From positions 32,063,388 through 32,085,612 of the forward strand of contig CM044488.1 of NCBI GenBank assembly GCA_024364805.1: 22,225 bases of DNA. The letters are read 5' to 3'. The position numbers were made by a program, and so were the translations under genes. Below the pieces are notes generated by a model. That model had not been told where the DNA came from and searched no databases. It worked only from the letters and a program-made list of their open reading frames with translations. The number at the start of each line of letters is the position of its first letter. The stretch's first letter is position 1. Below, piece by piece: positions 11,638 to 21,992 of this stretch. This stretch comes from Euprymna scolopes (taxonomy: Eukaryota > Mollusca > Cephalopoda > Sepiida > Sepiolidae).

Positions 11638-11990
11638 ACCTATACATATGTCAGCGCAACGGCAAATCTAATAAAACTTAGAAGCTCCAACCATATAAAT
11701 TTCTTTAAAAATGAAAATACAGATAACAATAAAGGCAATTCCCTCATAACTCTAATTAAAAACCTCTCATGTAAGAAAATTCCATATTCATTAAAATGGG
11801 ATATTTTGAAAAAAATACACCCCAAGACACCCCAAGATCTAAATTCTGTAATCTTTGTATTTCAGAAGTTGTTAAAATAATAACTTTTCCTAAAGCTACA
11901 ATTATTGCAAAAAATGAACTGATTTCACTATGCAAACATAGAAAAAAATTCAGATATAGCCAGTTTGAAATATCTTGACCCATCTCAGTT
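11638..11990 (+). mobile_element. Penelope-like element remnant, endonuclease end
   Basis: The C-terminal end of a PLE of a lineage different from the one at 4240, on the + strand and broken. Recognisable pieces are a GIY-YIG-like TYVSATANLIKLR (from about 11638), NSLITLIKNL and KIPYSLKWDIL (near 11777), a Cys motif KFCNLC (near 11838-11860) and NELISLCKHRKKF (near 11915). In this PLE group the order YIGxTxxxFKxR, then (S/I)xKWxIL, then CNLCxxE, then ELISxCRHRxKF is the familiar one. Sequence from about 11197 to 11637 may be more of the same element, but I cannot recognise a motif in it. Confidence 0.75.
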
Positions 11991-12650
11991 AAATTAATAA
12001 TAATAATATATATGTATCTGTATGCATCTCTATGTATAAATATTACGTATAGATGTGTACACGTATATATTATGTTACCATACCAAAATTAGATGAATTC
12101 GAACCATACGCCATTATTTACTTTTGTATATTTATGTGGATCCAATCCATTTTAGTCTTCTATCTTTAACCCTATATGAATATCAAACTCCCCTAGTCTA
12201 GGATAAATTCACTAAGCCAAGATTTATAATAGTAGTTGGATGTGCCGCTTACTTTGATCCAACTATTAGCAGAACCCATTCATCTATAAATCTTTATAAA
12301 TTAATAATATATTAAATTTTAAAATAAACTGAATTTAATTGGATTAAACTGGTCTGACAAGTATTATACTTCATCCCAGCATATTAGACTACTTAATTAG
12401 GTTCCCACATATATATTAGCTCACAATAATAACAAATAATAAATAATCCCTCTTATTAATATTCAAATTAAAATTTAATTCACTACAAATTTGTTCCAAC
12501 TTGAATTCAATTACATTTGTTTACTCATTTCATATTTTATATCTTTTAGTTTTCCATGTCATAATTAGCCATACCTAGATAACTTATATGTATTTATATA
12601 ATAAAAATGTTAATAAGATCATTGACTGGGTCAATATTCAGCTTAAGCTT
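11990..12650. other. Intronic sequence, possible 3' flank of the retroelement remnant
   Basis: After the reading frame ends there is a (TAA)n-like patch, TATGTATCTG-type sequence and a 9-bp perfect stem. TAGTTGGAT (12233-12241) pairs with ATCCAACTA (12257-12265) around a 15-nt loop. Nothing coding is recognised. Confidence 0.5.
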
Positions 12651-12654
12651 TCTA

Positions 12655-12734
12655 TTTGGTTGGTGCAAAAATAATGTCGTTTTTTAACTTGAAGTTAAAC
12701 ATCAAAAAACGACATTACTTTTGCACCAACCTAA
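12655..12734. mobile_element. 80-bp mariner-type MITE (MADE1-like palindrome)
   Basis: The terminal inverted repeats, 12655-12685 and 12704-12734, are 31 bp each with two differences. They are flanked by TA on both sides (12653-12654 and 12735-12736), the Tc1/mariner target duplication. The right terminus on the minus strand begins TTAGGTTGGTGCAAAAG, the end sequence I know from primate Hsmar1/MADE1. The total length of 80 bp also equals that of MADE1. The 18-bp centre contains AACTT-G-AAGTT, so nearly the whole element can fold. No transposase is present; this is a non-autonomous copy. Confidence 0.93.
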
Positions 12735-12820
12735 TATTTAATCAACTATAGCATCTAACTTTTGATGGAATAATGTATTTCTCTTTAACCTAACTTCTAA
12801 TAAAGCTTTCTTTATAGCTA

Positions 12821-12823
<3 letters not shown>

Positions 12824-12871
<48 letters not shown>
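12824..12871. repeat. (TA)n microsatellite
   Basis: A pure TA run of about 24 units. Confidence 0.97.
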
Positions 12872-12874
<3 letters not shown>

Positions 12875-13684
12875 TAAAAAATCAATATGAAAAAAATATA
12901 TGAATGTTTATGTCTTTTCTGTATGTATTTCCTGTGTGTTGACGTGTAGGAATACAAAAAGTCTTTTGAAAAAAACAAGAATGTTTCCTTTAAAAGCACA
13001 TAATTTTCGACTGATCCTTCGATGTTCCTCAGTATGAATGATAGAAAACATGAGTGAACGGGCAGAGTTAGCAGCGGGAGGAGGGGCACGGGTATAGCCA
13101 TTAAGGTAAAGATCTATTTGAATATGACCCTTTCAGCATTTTCGACTTGGAATGGTCAGCAACTTGTGTGGCTTCTATTCAAAACCAAGTCCTTCCACGC
13201 CACCCCACGAACACACTCGTATACGTGAACATACATGTATATACATTCGCGCACTACCACAAAAGCTTCTTCACGCACATATACATACACAGGATACGCG
13301 CACTCACGTTTATGGACGTGTTCACATATACAGCTGGAGATTGATGAGTAGATGTAGATTATAAGCAAAGTGGGTGCGAATTAGAATGTCTTTCCCAAAA
13401 GCTTGGACTTATGCATTTATTGTGGGTCTAGGGTGCCCGGATTGTCTGCACGTACGCAAACGTTTATTTATTTTTTTGAAACGCTACTATAGCTTTCGTT
13501 AATTGATAAATACAAACATTTAATGTTGAAAAAAAATAAAATGAAGCAAAATAACTAAATAAAAGGAGGATATTCTTTTGATCATTTACTTAACTTATTC
13601 TATTCTTGTTGAAACATATTAAAATTTATTAAATTATTCGGATTGTTCTTTTTCTTTCTTCTCTCACACCCATTCATACTCCTA
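12872..13684. other. Intronic sequence with a degenerate CACATA-rich patch
   Basis: Around 13201-13335 the sequence is a degraded CA/CATA simple repeat interspersed with CG dinucleotides (ACACACTCGTATACGTG and similar). It opens frames on both strands at once, which marks it as low-complexity rather than coding. The rest shows no recognised gene or element. Confidence 0.6.
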
Positions 13685-13731
13685 TATGCACATATATACT
13701 CATACATACATGCATACATACATACATACAG
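13685..13731 (+). repeat. (CATA)n microsatellite
   Basis: CATA units with a few TGCATA and TACTCATA variants. Confidence 0.9.
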
Positions 13732-13884
13732 TAAGTGCTTGGTACAGAGTGAAAGCATTGTTTCCAAATTAGAAGCCATCACAAAAATTGGAAGCTCGAT
13801 ATGCCGGTTAGAGATATCAGAGGTTAATAACGTTTAATGTTGGAAATGAAACTGAAAGATGTATTGCAATGCTTAAAGGAGGAG

Positions 13885-14357
13885 TTGAATAATAGTAAAA
13901 ACGACAACAACAATAGCAGAAATAGTAATAATAATAATAATAACAATATAGGTATATATATACATATATATACACATACATATACCTATCCATACATATA
14001 TGCACACATACACGTACACACATATCCACATATATTAGTAATAATGACAATAATAATAGTGATAATAATAGTCATAATCATGATAATAATAATAATAAAA
14101 GTAACAATAATATTAAAAATAATAATAATGATAACAATAATAATGATAATAACAATAATATTAAAAATAATAGTAATAATATTAACAACAACAATAATAA
14201 TGATAATAATAATAATAATAATAATAATAGCTATAATAGGAAGAAGGATAAGAATAATAATAGTGATAATAATAATGATAAAATCATAGTAATGGTAGTG
14301 GTAATGATAATAACAACAGTACTACTAATAATGATAATAATACCTATTGTGGTGATA

Positions 14358-14388
<31 letters not shown>

Positions 14389-14400
14389 TAATAATAGTAA
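13885..14400 (+). repeat. Compound microsatellite: (AAT)n, (CATA)n-like, then (AAT/GAT)n
   Basis: An AAC/AAT-rich start (13885-13950) passes through a TATACATA/CACA patch (13950-14036) into about 360 bp of AAT, GAT, AAC and AGT triplets. The 150-codon open frame across it consists almost entirely of Ile, Thr and Met and is a product of the repeat, not a gene. Confidence 0.95.
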
Positions 14401-14586
14401 ACCTAATCCTGTATATCTTAATAGAGGGATACTATAGTATATAGGGTTTGTAAGGGATAATGGAGGGTGCACCTGTGTCTACACCTGTGCATTTGTGTGC
14501 GCAATTGTGCGTGCTTACAAAATGAACTTAAATATATGTCGGAAGTTTAAATATGTGGAATCTGAAAAAATAAAATAAAATAAAGT

Positions 14587-14982
14587 TGGAAACTGTAAGT
14601 ACGCATTGCACATTGTCTATGCTATGGTCTGGGAGGGTGTAGTGCATTGCTATTGTGTGCTTTGTGGATTTGTCCCTAATTGTTTGTTTGTGGTTGTTGA
14701 AACGTAAACGGAACTCTCGGCCTGTTTCACCCACGTAATTGGCCTTTGTGCATCTAGTGCAATATATTATGTAAACTACATTGCGACTATCGCAAGTGAG
14801 CAGAGGGAGTGTAAATTGAGTGTTTGTGCCTGGGAGTGTAAACGTGTCACTAGTATTAATGTGTTTGCACACTTTGCACCTGGGTTTGTTGCATAATTTG
14901 TTTCCTAGTGGTGCAGAAGTGTTATGTATTTTTGTGGATGTTAGAAGTGACCTTAGATTTGGGGGCTGTCTTCTTGCACTGA

Positions 14983-14983
<1 letters not shown>
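14587..14983 (-). mobile_element. Penelope-like element fragment, GIY-YIG endonuclease
   Basis: The minus strand from about 14982 reads [13 protein letters not shown], then [12 protein letters not shown], then SRNVVYIIYCTRC, then YVGETGREFRLRFNNHK, and ends near VQCVLTVSNF. The order PPNLRxLL, CNKPRCxxC, VVYIIYCxxC, YVGETxRxxRxRxxxH is the classic PLE linker plus GIY-YIG nuclease. The GIY-equivalent is YII and the YIG-equivalent YVG, with the downstream Arg and His present. The frame is open throughout these 130-odd codons, so this is the best-preserved of the four PLE copies, although no RT domain remains and its left side ends in a TAAAA-type simple repeat. Its upstream edge abuts the (TA)n run at 14984. 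It lies antisense to the host gene. Confidence 0.9.

Positions 14984-15051
<68 letters not shown>
14984..15051. repeat. (TA)n microsatellite
   Basis: A pure TA run of about 34 units directly adjoining the retroelement fragment on its left. Confidence 0.97.
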
Positions 15052-15055
<4 letters not shown>

Positions 15056-16850
15056 TATGGAGAAGAATATACATGTTTGGATGTATATATATGTGTGTGT
15101 ACGTGCATGTGTATGAATGTATGTGTTATATATATATGGATGAATGGTTGTATGAATCAATAGTCTCTAACTTCCATATTGTCTATATAAACCTACTAAC
15201 AGAAATATTTTAATATATGCCTTCTCACCTCTATCACTTTTTAATAACCCTCTAGTTAAGTAAAATTTAACTTATGTTTAACACATTCTATCTGAGTAGA
15301 TCAAACTTTCATAATTTTGTGTATTCTATTTCTGTCTGTTAATCTCATCGACTAGCTTTAAATTGTAAGTTCTTCAACCCCCCCCCCCCCCACACACACT
15401 TAGATTAAAAAAGAACACAGAGTTTGTATTCCCACTAAAGTTTGACATGCAAAGAGTTTTTCTTAAGATAGTGTACACTTAAAAAGAAAACCCTGACCTA
15501 CATTCAACACCCCACTAAACAACTTGACCTACATAGTTTGGCTCTGCGACTCTACCTTTTTCTTTTTTCTTTCCCCTCCTCCCCTTTCTTCTTTGCTTCA
15601 AATTAGTTTTCCTCTATCATTCTCATCACCTAAGACTATCTTCTAAAAGCTAAAAGAATCCATCATTATTAACCCATATTAGTGAAGAACAAACCAGAAA
15701 AAATATTTGATCCAAATGAAGGCCTAATAAGTTTGACGATTATCATGCTCTAAATCTATATATTTGAGTTGACATATGGATATCTGTCATAATGAGTGAA
15801 GACTAGTAAAATGCAACTACACATTGATCTCCAATTTGCTGCAATATCGCGACTCCCTACCACCACCACCCAATTATAAATTTCTTCTAAACTTCATCAC
15901 CAACGGACCCTCACATCACCAAAGGGAGTTACCATACCTCTGTAAATTACATTATGTGATCTTCACACATTCTGGATTTCACCTCCAATTTGGAGTTTGT
16001 TTCAGTTGCTACAGATTACTATATTACCTACAAATTCTGCCTTGGATTTTTATTCATCTGACCTGGCAGAAATATCCTGAAGATAATTGAACCCCTTTCA
16101 ACGTTGGATTGCCTAGGCTGTATGATATCCTTTATCTATGCCGTTTAAGATTTTTGAATAACTTTTTCAATATATGTGCTGATGAGCAAAATATATTATA
16201 TATAGTTGCACTTCAAATGTCCAATTTTTAACAGCTGTGGTTCATATTGTGACATTGTCAGCAAGATGTTGGCTTTTCGCATTTTAACAAGTGGTCAGCA
16301 AATATTCAACTGAATTTCTCTGATCATTCTCGATCCATGTGCATTGATTTCTACTAATTTATTCTATTTCCCTTTGCTTCAACAATTAACCATGTTTCAT
16401 TTGCAGCAGTAGATTTTCTTTGACTAAAAGACACAAGTCTAATTCATTATTTCTCAATATTTCTCTGGTTTTGCTCAGATTGTTCATTCTTTTGTTATAT
16501 TTGCATGCAAGATGGTTTATCTATGTTTCAATCAGCTACTTGTGGAACAATGAGAAACATCAATAAATCATCTTATAGTTGGAGTAAGGCAAATATTTTA
16601 TAGAATAGCAGTCTTAATTTTATTTTTGTCAGTTTTCTCCTTGTTTTTGCTGGAGATGGGGCATCCTACTGAAGGATTAAAGATTTAAGGAAGATACTGC
16701 TGTTTCTGAGACACTAACATTTTAGAATTCTAATCACACCTTTCAGTGCAATTTGGATTTCTCCTACATTTGATTCACTGGGTATATTTACCAGGTATAA
16801 TTTTACTTATTCATTCATTTTTGTAAAATCATTTTAATTTTTATTTTCAG
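15052..16850 (+). other. Intronic sequence upstream of exon B, no gene recognised
   Basis: This stretch contains a TG/TA-rich patch (15056-15140), a C14 run followed by CACACACA (15378-15400), and otherwise ordinary AT-rich sequence. An 88-codon + frame at 15824-16090 has mixed composition, but I do not recognise it and it has no splice or homology support. The last 50 bases hold the polypyrimidine tract for exon B. Confidence 0.6.
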
Positions 16851-17007
16851 GTTGACACCAACATATGCAGTATTACTAATGATTTATGTGTGTTTGCTGA
16901 AGTATTTTGGAAGTGGTCCCTACTGGTATACAGGATATGATAAGGATTGTTCCCAAAATTGGTGGCAGAACCTGCTCTACTCTAACAATTTCATTACAAA
17001 TGGTGGT
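16851..17007 (+). CDS. NRF-6-like acyltransferase, exon B (partial gene)
   Basis: This exon continues the NRF-6 / acyltransferase-3 family protein of exon A. It has 157 nt: one base (G) completes the split Arg, then 52 codons follow. The peptide begins LTPTYAVLLMIYVCLL, a hydrophobic segment that should span the membrane. It continues KYFGSGPYWYTGYDKDC and then SQNWWQNLLYSNNFITNGG. The family hallmarks are R-LTPxY, the GPxW loop with a following Cys, and NWWxNLLYxNN; all are present. The acceptor is TTTTATTTTCAG at 16850 and the donor GTAAGT at 17008 is a strong consensus site. The exon ends on a codon boundary, matching the phase-0 start of exon C. No stop or frame disruption is present, so the gene looks functional here. 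The substrate of this family is not established, so none is given. Confidence 0.96.
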
Positions 17008-18337
17008 GTAAGTTAGATTTTCTTATTTGAATGAGAAAATAATCCTGTTTTAATCAATGACTGTGCAGCTATTTATGTTTCCCTTTAGTCTTTGTGAATT
17101 CCTTAACTATCTGGAAGGAAGGATGGTGATACTTGTGTTTTACCAAACATATAGTTTGGAGCAGCTATTTACACTGCCTTCTTCAAAATGGTGGCATCGA
17201 GTTACCTAACAAGGAGATTATTATTCTTATAGAGAAATAAATGTTATTGAAACAAAATATTTTAGTAAATGATTGGAATTTTGGAAAAATTAAATGATAG
17301 CTAAATATGTATATGTGCTACATTGATATAATTATGTAGTCATGAGAGATTTGTTTTTGAAAGGAGTTAGGTCCTAGCTAGCACCGAGTTAGCATGGAAG
17401 AAGATTGTCTTTGTGTTCAGGAAGCTTTGGATAAACGCAATCTTAATAAAATATAGGGGTCAAAAGAAGCCATCGCAAACTCAAAATACAAATAAAGTTA
17501 TATCAAATATATAAGCTATTGTTGTTTTCCTTTGAAGGGAGATGAACTTGGATTATAAGAAGAGAAGAGAGACACTTTGCTTTTATTTGTAATTAGTATT
17601 CGATAAATGTTATTTTCCGTTTCCTATAGTTTTTTAATTTGATTGGCGCTCAGCATATTCTGGCTTCTGGTCATGCCGGATATTTATGAGAGATGTGCAA
17701 GAGGTGCAACAATACAATAAAAGCAGATATTATAGAATGGAGTGAATGATTAATTAAAACTAAAAGAGACAAAAATTCATATATTAGTGTTGGGGTGATT
17801 AATCGGAATCAGAAACATACAATGAAACCCGACTGGAATCTTGATGACTGTCTCGAAGGAACCACACTACAACCGTATATATTTTATATCCATTTTTATT
17901 CTAATTGTCTCATGTTTCCCTTATGTGTCTACATCTTCTTTTGTCTTTCAGCCTTCACTTCTAGGCCGAGTTGGAACAGGCTCTCTTATGTCCCATTCGT
18001 TTTCCAGAAACTTCTAGACTGTTCTAAAACTTTTTATTTTCTCTTTTCTGGTGACGTAACTGATTAAAGGACGTCTCTTTAATGTGACTTCCAGTGACCT
18101 ATCTGAATATGGGCACTTATCAATTATTGTTTTGGATTTCTAAATTCTTATGTTTATAGCTAACTACAGCTAAATCTGATATGTTTATATATCACTTAAC
18201 TATTTACATAATTAACTTTCAGCTAAAGTTATTTTACCCAAACAATATTTCTCTTTTTAGCCTAGCAATGTCAACTGATGTTTGGAATCAGTGTTACGTA
18301 GGAAGCTCTATACAACACTCCTTCTTTGCAATTTTTC

Positions 18338-18378
18338 AAAATGTACAGCATTTTTCAAAAAAAAAATCTGTACATTTT
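18338..18378. repeat. Small hairpin around an A-run
   Basis: AAAATGTACAG (18338-18348) is a perfect inverted match to CTGTACATTTT (18368-18378). The interior ATTTTT and A-rich parts can extend the pairing, so about 40 nt fold almost fully. Confidence 0.6.
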
Positions 18379-18939
18379 TCTACTACTCAGTATTTCTACA
18401 ATTAAATTTAATACAGTCCCGGGCTAAAAAATGGTCAGATACCATAACTATTATTTTTTATTTTTTTATTTTTAGTTTTCCAATAGTTTGTCACCATTTT
18501 ATTTGACATACCCCATAGAATTCTGCAGGGATGTGGGTTGAACCATCTCATGATCAATATTGACTGTCCTATCAGCCATTCACTGCCCTCCATCTCATAT
18601 GTGCCCCTCGCTTTATCCTACAACCCGACGACATATCATCCGATAGTTTGTCTGACCCTTTCCCCCTCATGGGTATTACTTTTTCTAGGCCTTTCATGCT
18701 CTTTAAGCACTTCAATTTTATTTTTCATTTTTTTTTTCTCTTTTTAATAATCACTCACTCCTTCATCTGGTGATTAAAACAGAAGACCCCTACTTACTCA
18801 GTTCCCAGTGGTCAGCACCCCAATTTCCAAGGTACCTGTTCTGAATCACTCAGACTTCCAAGCTTTGGACATCCCAGTCTTCCAACTTCGACATGTGGAA
18901 AAAAATAACACCTCCTCTTAAGTATGACACTTAATTAAG

Positions 18940-19802
18940 GTGACGAGCCTCATTTGCACAAAACGGTCAAAGTGTTTCACTGAACCATTTCCCACCCACT
19001 TTTCAATCACTCAAAATCTATCATACAACACATCCTCAAGCGAGAGAATTAGTGATAATTCCTCTAACAAAAATAGCTTTCACTCTCACAAAACTTTCTA
19101 TAATAAAACTTTTAAGAAAAGTGGATATAAGAATATACAAATAGAATATATTGAGCCTAAATTCTATGATAATACATCTAAAAATAGTAGAAAAAGAAAA
19201 TTATCTGGTTTACCCCCTCCTTTTGATTTAATGGTGAAAATTAATCTTAGTTGAAAATTTTTGTATCTTCATAAAACTACATTTCCCTCCTGAGAATATT
19301 CTACATAAAATTTTCAATAAAACTGCAGCTAAATTAAGTTATAGCTGTAGTGATAATCTAAAAAAATAATCAAAAAGCACAATAATAAAAACTTTTAGTG
19401 ATAGAAAAGAATTAAACCCAAATGTATCTAAATTTGTTAAATCATGTACTTGTATTTCAAATTTTAAATTTAAAGGCAATTGCTTAGTAACTTCAGTAGT
19501 ATACAAGGCTATGGTTTCTACTAAAAACAAATATGAAATATAGTGGCATGGCTGAAAACACATTCAAGGAGAGATTCTCCAGTCAAAAATGTTCTTTCGA
19601 GAACCCAAACTACAAAGAAAAAACATCACTATCTACATACTATAAAGAGTTGTTTGAGCAAAACCTAACACCAGTTGTGAAATGGGAAATCATAAAAAAA
19701 CAACACTTGCATGTCTTTAAATTCACCTTGCTACTTATAAATGAGAAATTATTTATTACAAAATTTAAGAATAGGCATAGGCTCCTTCAGAAAAAAGTGT
19801 GA
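18940..19802 (+). mobile_element. Penelope-like element remnant (RT-to-endonuclease linker and GIY-YIG region)
   Basis: A broken + strand copy, 5' truncated, of the same PLE group as the one at 11638. Recognisable pieces are RKRKLSGLPPPFDLMVK (from about 19189), PPENILHKIFNK then KLSYSC (near 19285-19350), a Cys-rich SCTCIS and GNCLVTSVVYKAMV (near 19443-19515), YSGMAENTFKERFSSQ (from about 19539), and VVKWEIIKK (near 19675). In this group 'RKRxxxWxxPP', 'LHKIFNxxxxKxSYSC', 'GxCLxxxVVYKAxV' and 'YxGxTxxTFKxRxxxH' are the expected milestones. No RT palm motif is found upstream. The left limit is uncertain. Confidence 0.78.
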
Positions 19803-20039
19803 AACTTCTATTAACCATACGCATTATAAAACACATCTTCTTAACTTCATGTTTTAATTTTTAGCCTTGCAGCAAACATGTCTTCATAGCTAAGGCATTA
19901 ATGTCAAAGGAAAAAGTTTTGGTTATGAGTCTCGGTGGTGACGCATGAGTCATTTTTTTTAAACTTTTTAAATCATTACTATATATTGTGTCCAATATAA
20001 TATAATAAATACGAAATCTGTATTAATCAAAATATCATA

Positions 20040-20083
20040 TTTAAGCATATTTTACGACCGGGCAATGCCAGGCAGCTTGCTAG
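20040..20083 (+). mobile_element. Helitron-type 3' end (candidate)
   Basis: CCGGGC (20058-20063) pairs with GCCAGG (20067-20072) with one mismatch around a 3-nt loop. After a short spacer (CAGCTTG) comes CTAG (20080-20083) and then T. A short GC-rich hairpin a few bases before CTRR, with insertion before T, is the Helitron 3' signature. The matching 5' end was not identified; the TC end at 6481 cannot be its partner without enclosing exon B. Confidence 0.5.
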
Positions 20084-20246
20084 TTATCCTATAAATGAAA
20101 GATTTACACAAATACCTCAGTTTATACCATGCTACTCATCTTATTCTAAATTTTTTAAAAATTATTGACTATTAGTTTTTTTTTTTGGTCTACTATTGAT
20201 TTGGTTATATATGTGTATGTGTTTATGTATATTTGTTTATACACAC

Positions 20247-20255
<9 letters not shown>

Positions 20256-20314
<59 letters not shown>
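20256..20314. repeat. (GT)n microsatellite
   Basis: A pure GT run of about 29 units preceded by an ACACACATATATATAT half, giving a short AC/GT inverted relation. Confidence 0.97.
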
Positions 20315-20316
<2 letters not shown>

Positions 20317-20630
20317 CTATATTTATGTACATGTATATATGAATATTTTATACCTGCTTCTTATCTATATGCATATTGTGGATTACTGGATTCATATATG
20401 GCCTGATACTTATTATTCTTATTATTTTTATATATGGATATATGCCTTGAAAAAATTATTCTCAATGTTTATTGGCTATTCTTTTGTGCACTTCAGTCAA
20501 TTATTATTTGGTTTAATGCTTCTGAATAATTCTAACGTTTTTATTATCATTAAGACATGATTTCTGTTGTTCCTCAATCTTAATCTATCCGACCACCAAT
20601 TCTTAGATGAATTTTACAACCTTAAGGAAC

Positions 20631-20644
20631 TTTATTTATTTATT

Positions 20645-20686
<42 letters not shown>

Positions 20687-20711
20687 ATAATAATGATAAT
20701 AATAATAATAT
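20631..20711. repeat. (TTTA)n(TTA)n(TAA)n palindromic microsatellite
   Basis: TTTA units turn into TTA units (to about 20684), which then invert into ATA/TAA units with one GAT. The last two blocks are reverse complements and can fold on themselves. Confidence 0.93.
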
Positions 20712-21912
20712 ATTATCTTATTATCACATGTATTAATGTACAAGTATATTCCTTTGCTTTTATAGAGATATACATTATAACACATCTTGAGTTCCTTAAT
20801 TCTCAGATGATAATCTTCATACTTTAATAGGGTATCATGCTCAATCCATTTACATTCTTACATTTCCCTCTGAAATGCTATAATATATATTTTTAAATTA
20901 ACTTAAATCCACCTTAGGTTTATTTCCTATATAATTAATTATTCATATATTCTTTAATTTTCTCTTAATTTTAATATCTTTAGATTACCTAGAAATCTAC
21001 TTTAAAGCGAAATCTTTTAATACCTCTTTGTTTTGATAATTCAATATCGACTTAATTTATTAATATTTTAATTTCTTAAAATCTTTTTAAACATTTGTAC
21101 TAGTTTTTTTGTAGTTATTTCTTAACCTTGTATTTATATTTTTATTGAATTTATTAGTGCCTTCATATTTTTTGTAACTCCATCATTTCTATTATTGAAT
21201 CTTGTAAAATGAATATCTGAGTTGATATTTTACATTTTATATCTTAAATAATTTCCATAAAATTCCAACAAATTCTAGCTTAATAAAATTAAATATTATT
21301 CAAAATACAAAATGTCTGACTTAGGATTTTCTTTCTTTCTTTTTCATTAACTCAGCTAAGCTTTTCCTCACACCCCACTCCCATCTCTTTCCACCCACTA
21401 ACTTTTCTGCTTAGCTATTAAAACCCTTCTCTTGCTTACTACCTCAAATGTATCCACCTTTATTATTCCCTCTCCCTTTCTTTCATTGGAATTGTGAATC
21501 ACATGACTTGGGCCTTCAAGTAAAATTTTAAAACTTGATTTTTTTTGCTTTCATTTTAAGAGCATGTGTCTGTGTAAATCGGAAGTTTAGGTTACCCTAT
21601 GAATGAAACAGTAGCTTTGTTATTGTTGTAACCATGTAGTTCGCTTACCTAAAATTAAATAAAAATATATCCAGCTCTTTTTATTGAGCACTATCAATAA
21701 CCTTGTTAAATTCATTGTTGGTTTAATGTTGAATAATAATTATATATATTGATGTCAAAGTAATGTGATAGGAGAGAGAGAGAGAGTTCTGAGGAAGGGA
21801 AGCTCATATTGCCGAAGATTAAATTTGACTTTTATATTTTTCCAGTTATGATTGCTGAGATGCCTTTGTCTTTGAATGACATGAATAAAACTTATTTTTT
21901 TGTTGCTTTCAG
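20712..21912 (+). other. Intronic sequence upstream of exon C, no gene recognised
   Basis: Ordinary AT-rich sequence with a short (GA)n at about 21771-21787 and the polypyrimidine tract of exon C at its end. No recognised element. Confidence 0.6.
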
Positions 21913-21992
21913 TGCATGGGTTGGACGTGGTATTTGGCCAATGATATGCAGTTTTATTTGATCAGTCCTGCCATTGTGATGTTACTTTACAA
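21913..21992 (+). CDS. NRF-6-like acyltransferase, exon C (partial gene)
   Basis: This 80-nt exon starts in phase 0 after TTGCTTTCAG. It encodes CMGWTWYLANDMQFYLISP and then AIVMLLY, followed by AA of a Lys or Asn codon completed in the next exon. CMGWxWYLANDMQFY is the most diagnostic string of NRF-6 family proteins within the acyltransferase-3 superfamily. The hydrophobic tail begins the next membrane-spanning helix. The donor at 21993 is GTAAGT, a strong site. The remaining exons lie beyond the window; none is visible in the last 230 bases. All three exons are intact and in phase, so I read this as an active host gene. I cannot name the orthologue because the family is expanded in invertebrates. 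Confidence 0.97.

Larger units (their letters stand above)
17008..21912 (+). other. Intron between exons B and C (about 4.9 kb)
   Basis: The ends are GTAAGT and TTGCTTTCAG. Both flanking exons are phase 0, joining NFITNGG to CMGWTWY, which is the family order. The intron holds one PLE remnant, a Helitron-type 3' end, microsatellites and a small hairpin. From 17008 to 18930 I see no recognised gene; the open frames at 17795-18067, 18181-18506 and 18538-18747 are unremarkable Phe/Leu/Ser-rich stretches. Confidence 0.9.

Noticed and set aside
13147-13368. Overlapping frames on both strands around 13150-13370
   Set aside because: Simultaneous opening in several frames over a degraded CACATA repeat indicates low-complexity DNA, not coding sequence.
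13837-14289. 150-codon open frame, the longest in the window
   Set aside because: It is a translation of AAT/GAT triplet repeats (nearly all Ile, Thr and Met) and not a gene.
15824-16090. 88-codon + strand frame just upstream of exon B
   Set aside because: No recognisable motif. The NRF-6 exon A to B join is already complete in phase, so no exon is required here.
16179-16225. CTGATGA box with a GCAA/TTGC stem
   Set aside because: No GAAA follows the stem and no stem III could be drawn.
6481-20083. One giant Helitron from the TC end at 6481 to the CTAG end at 20083
   Set aside because: It would have to contain exon B of the intact host gene in its normal place. The two ends are more simply from different elements.
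21789-21817. CTGAGGA followed 18 nt later by GAAG, a second possible hammerhead-like core
   Set aside because: The last core base is G rather than A, stem II does not pair well, and no stem III partner with a UH site was found upstream.
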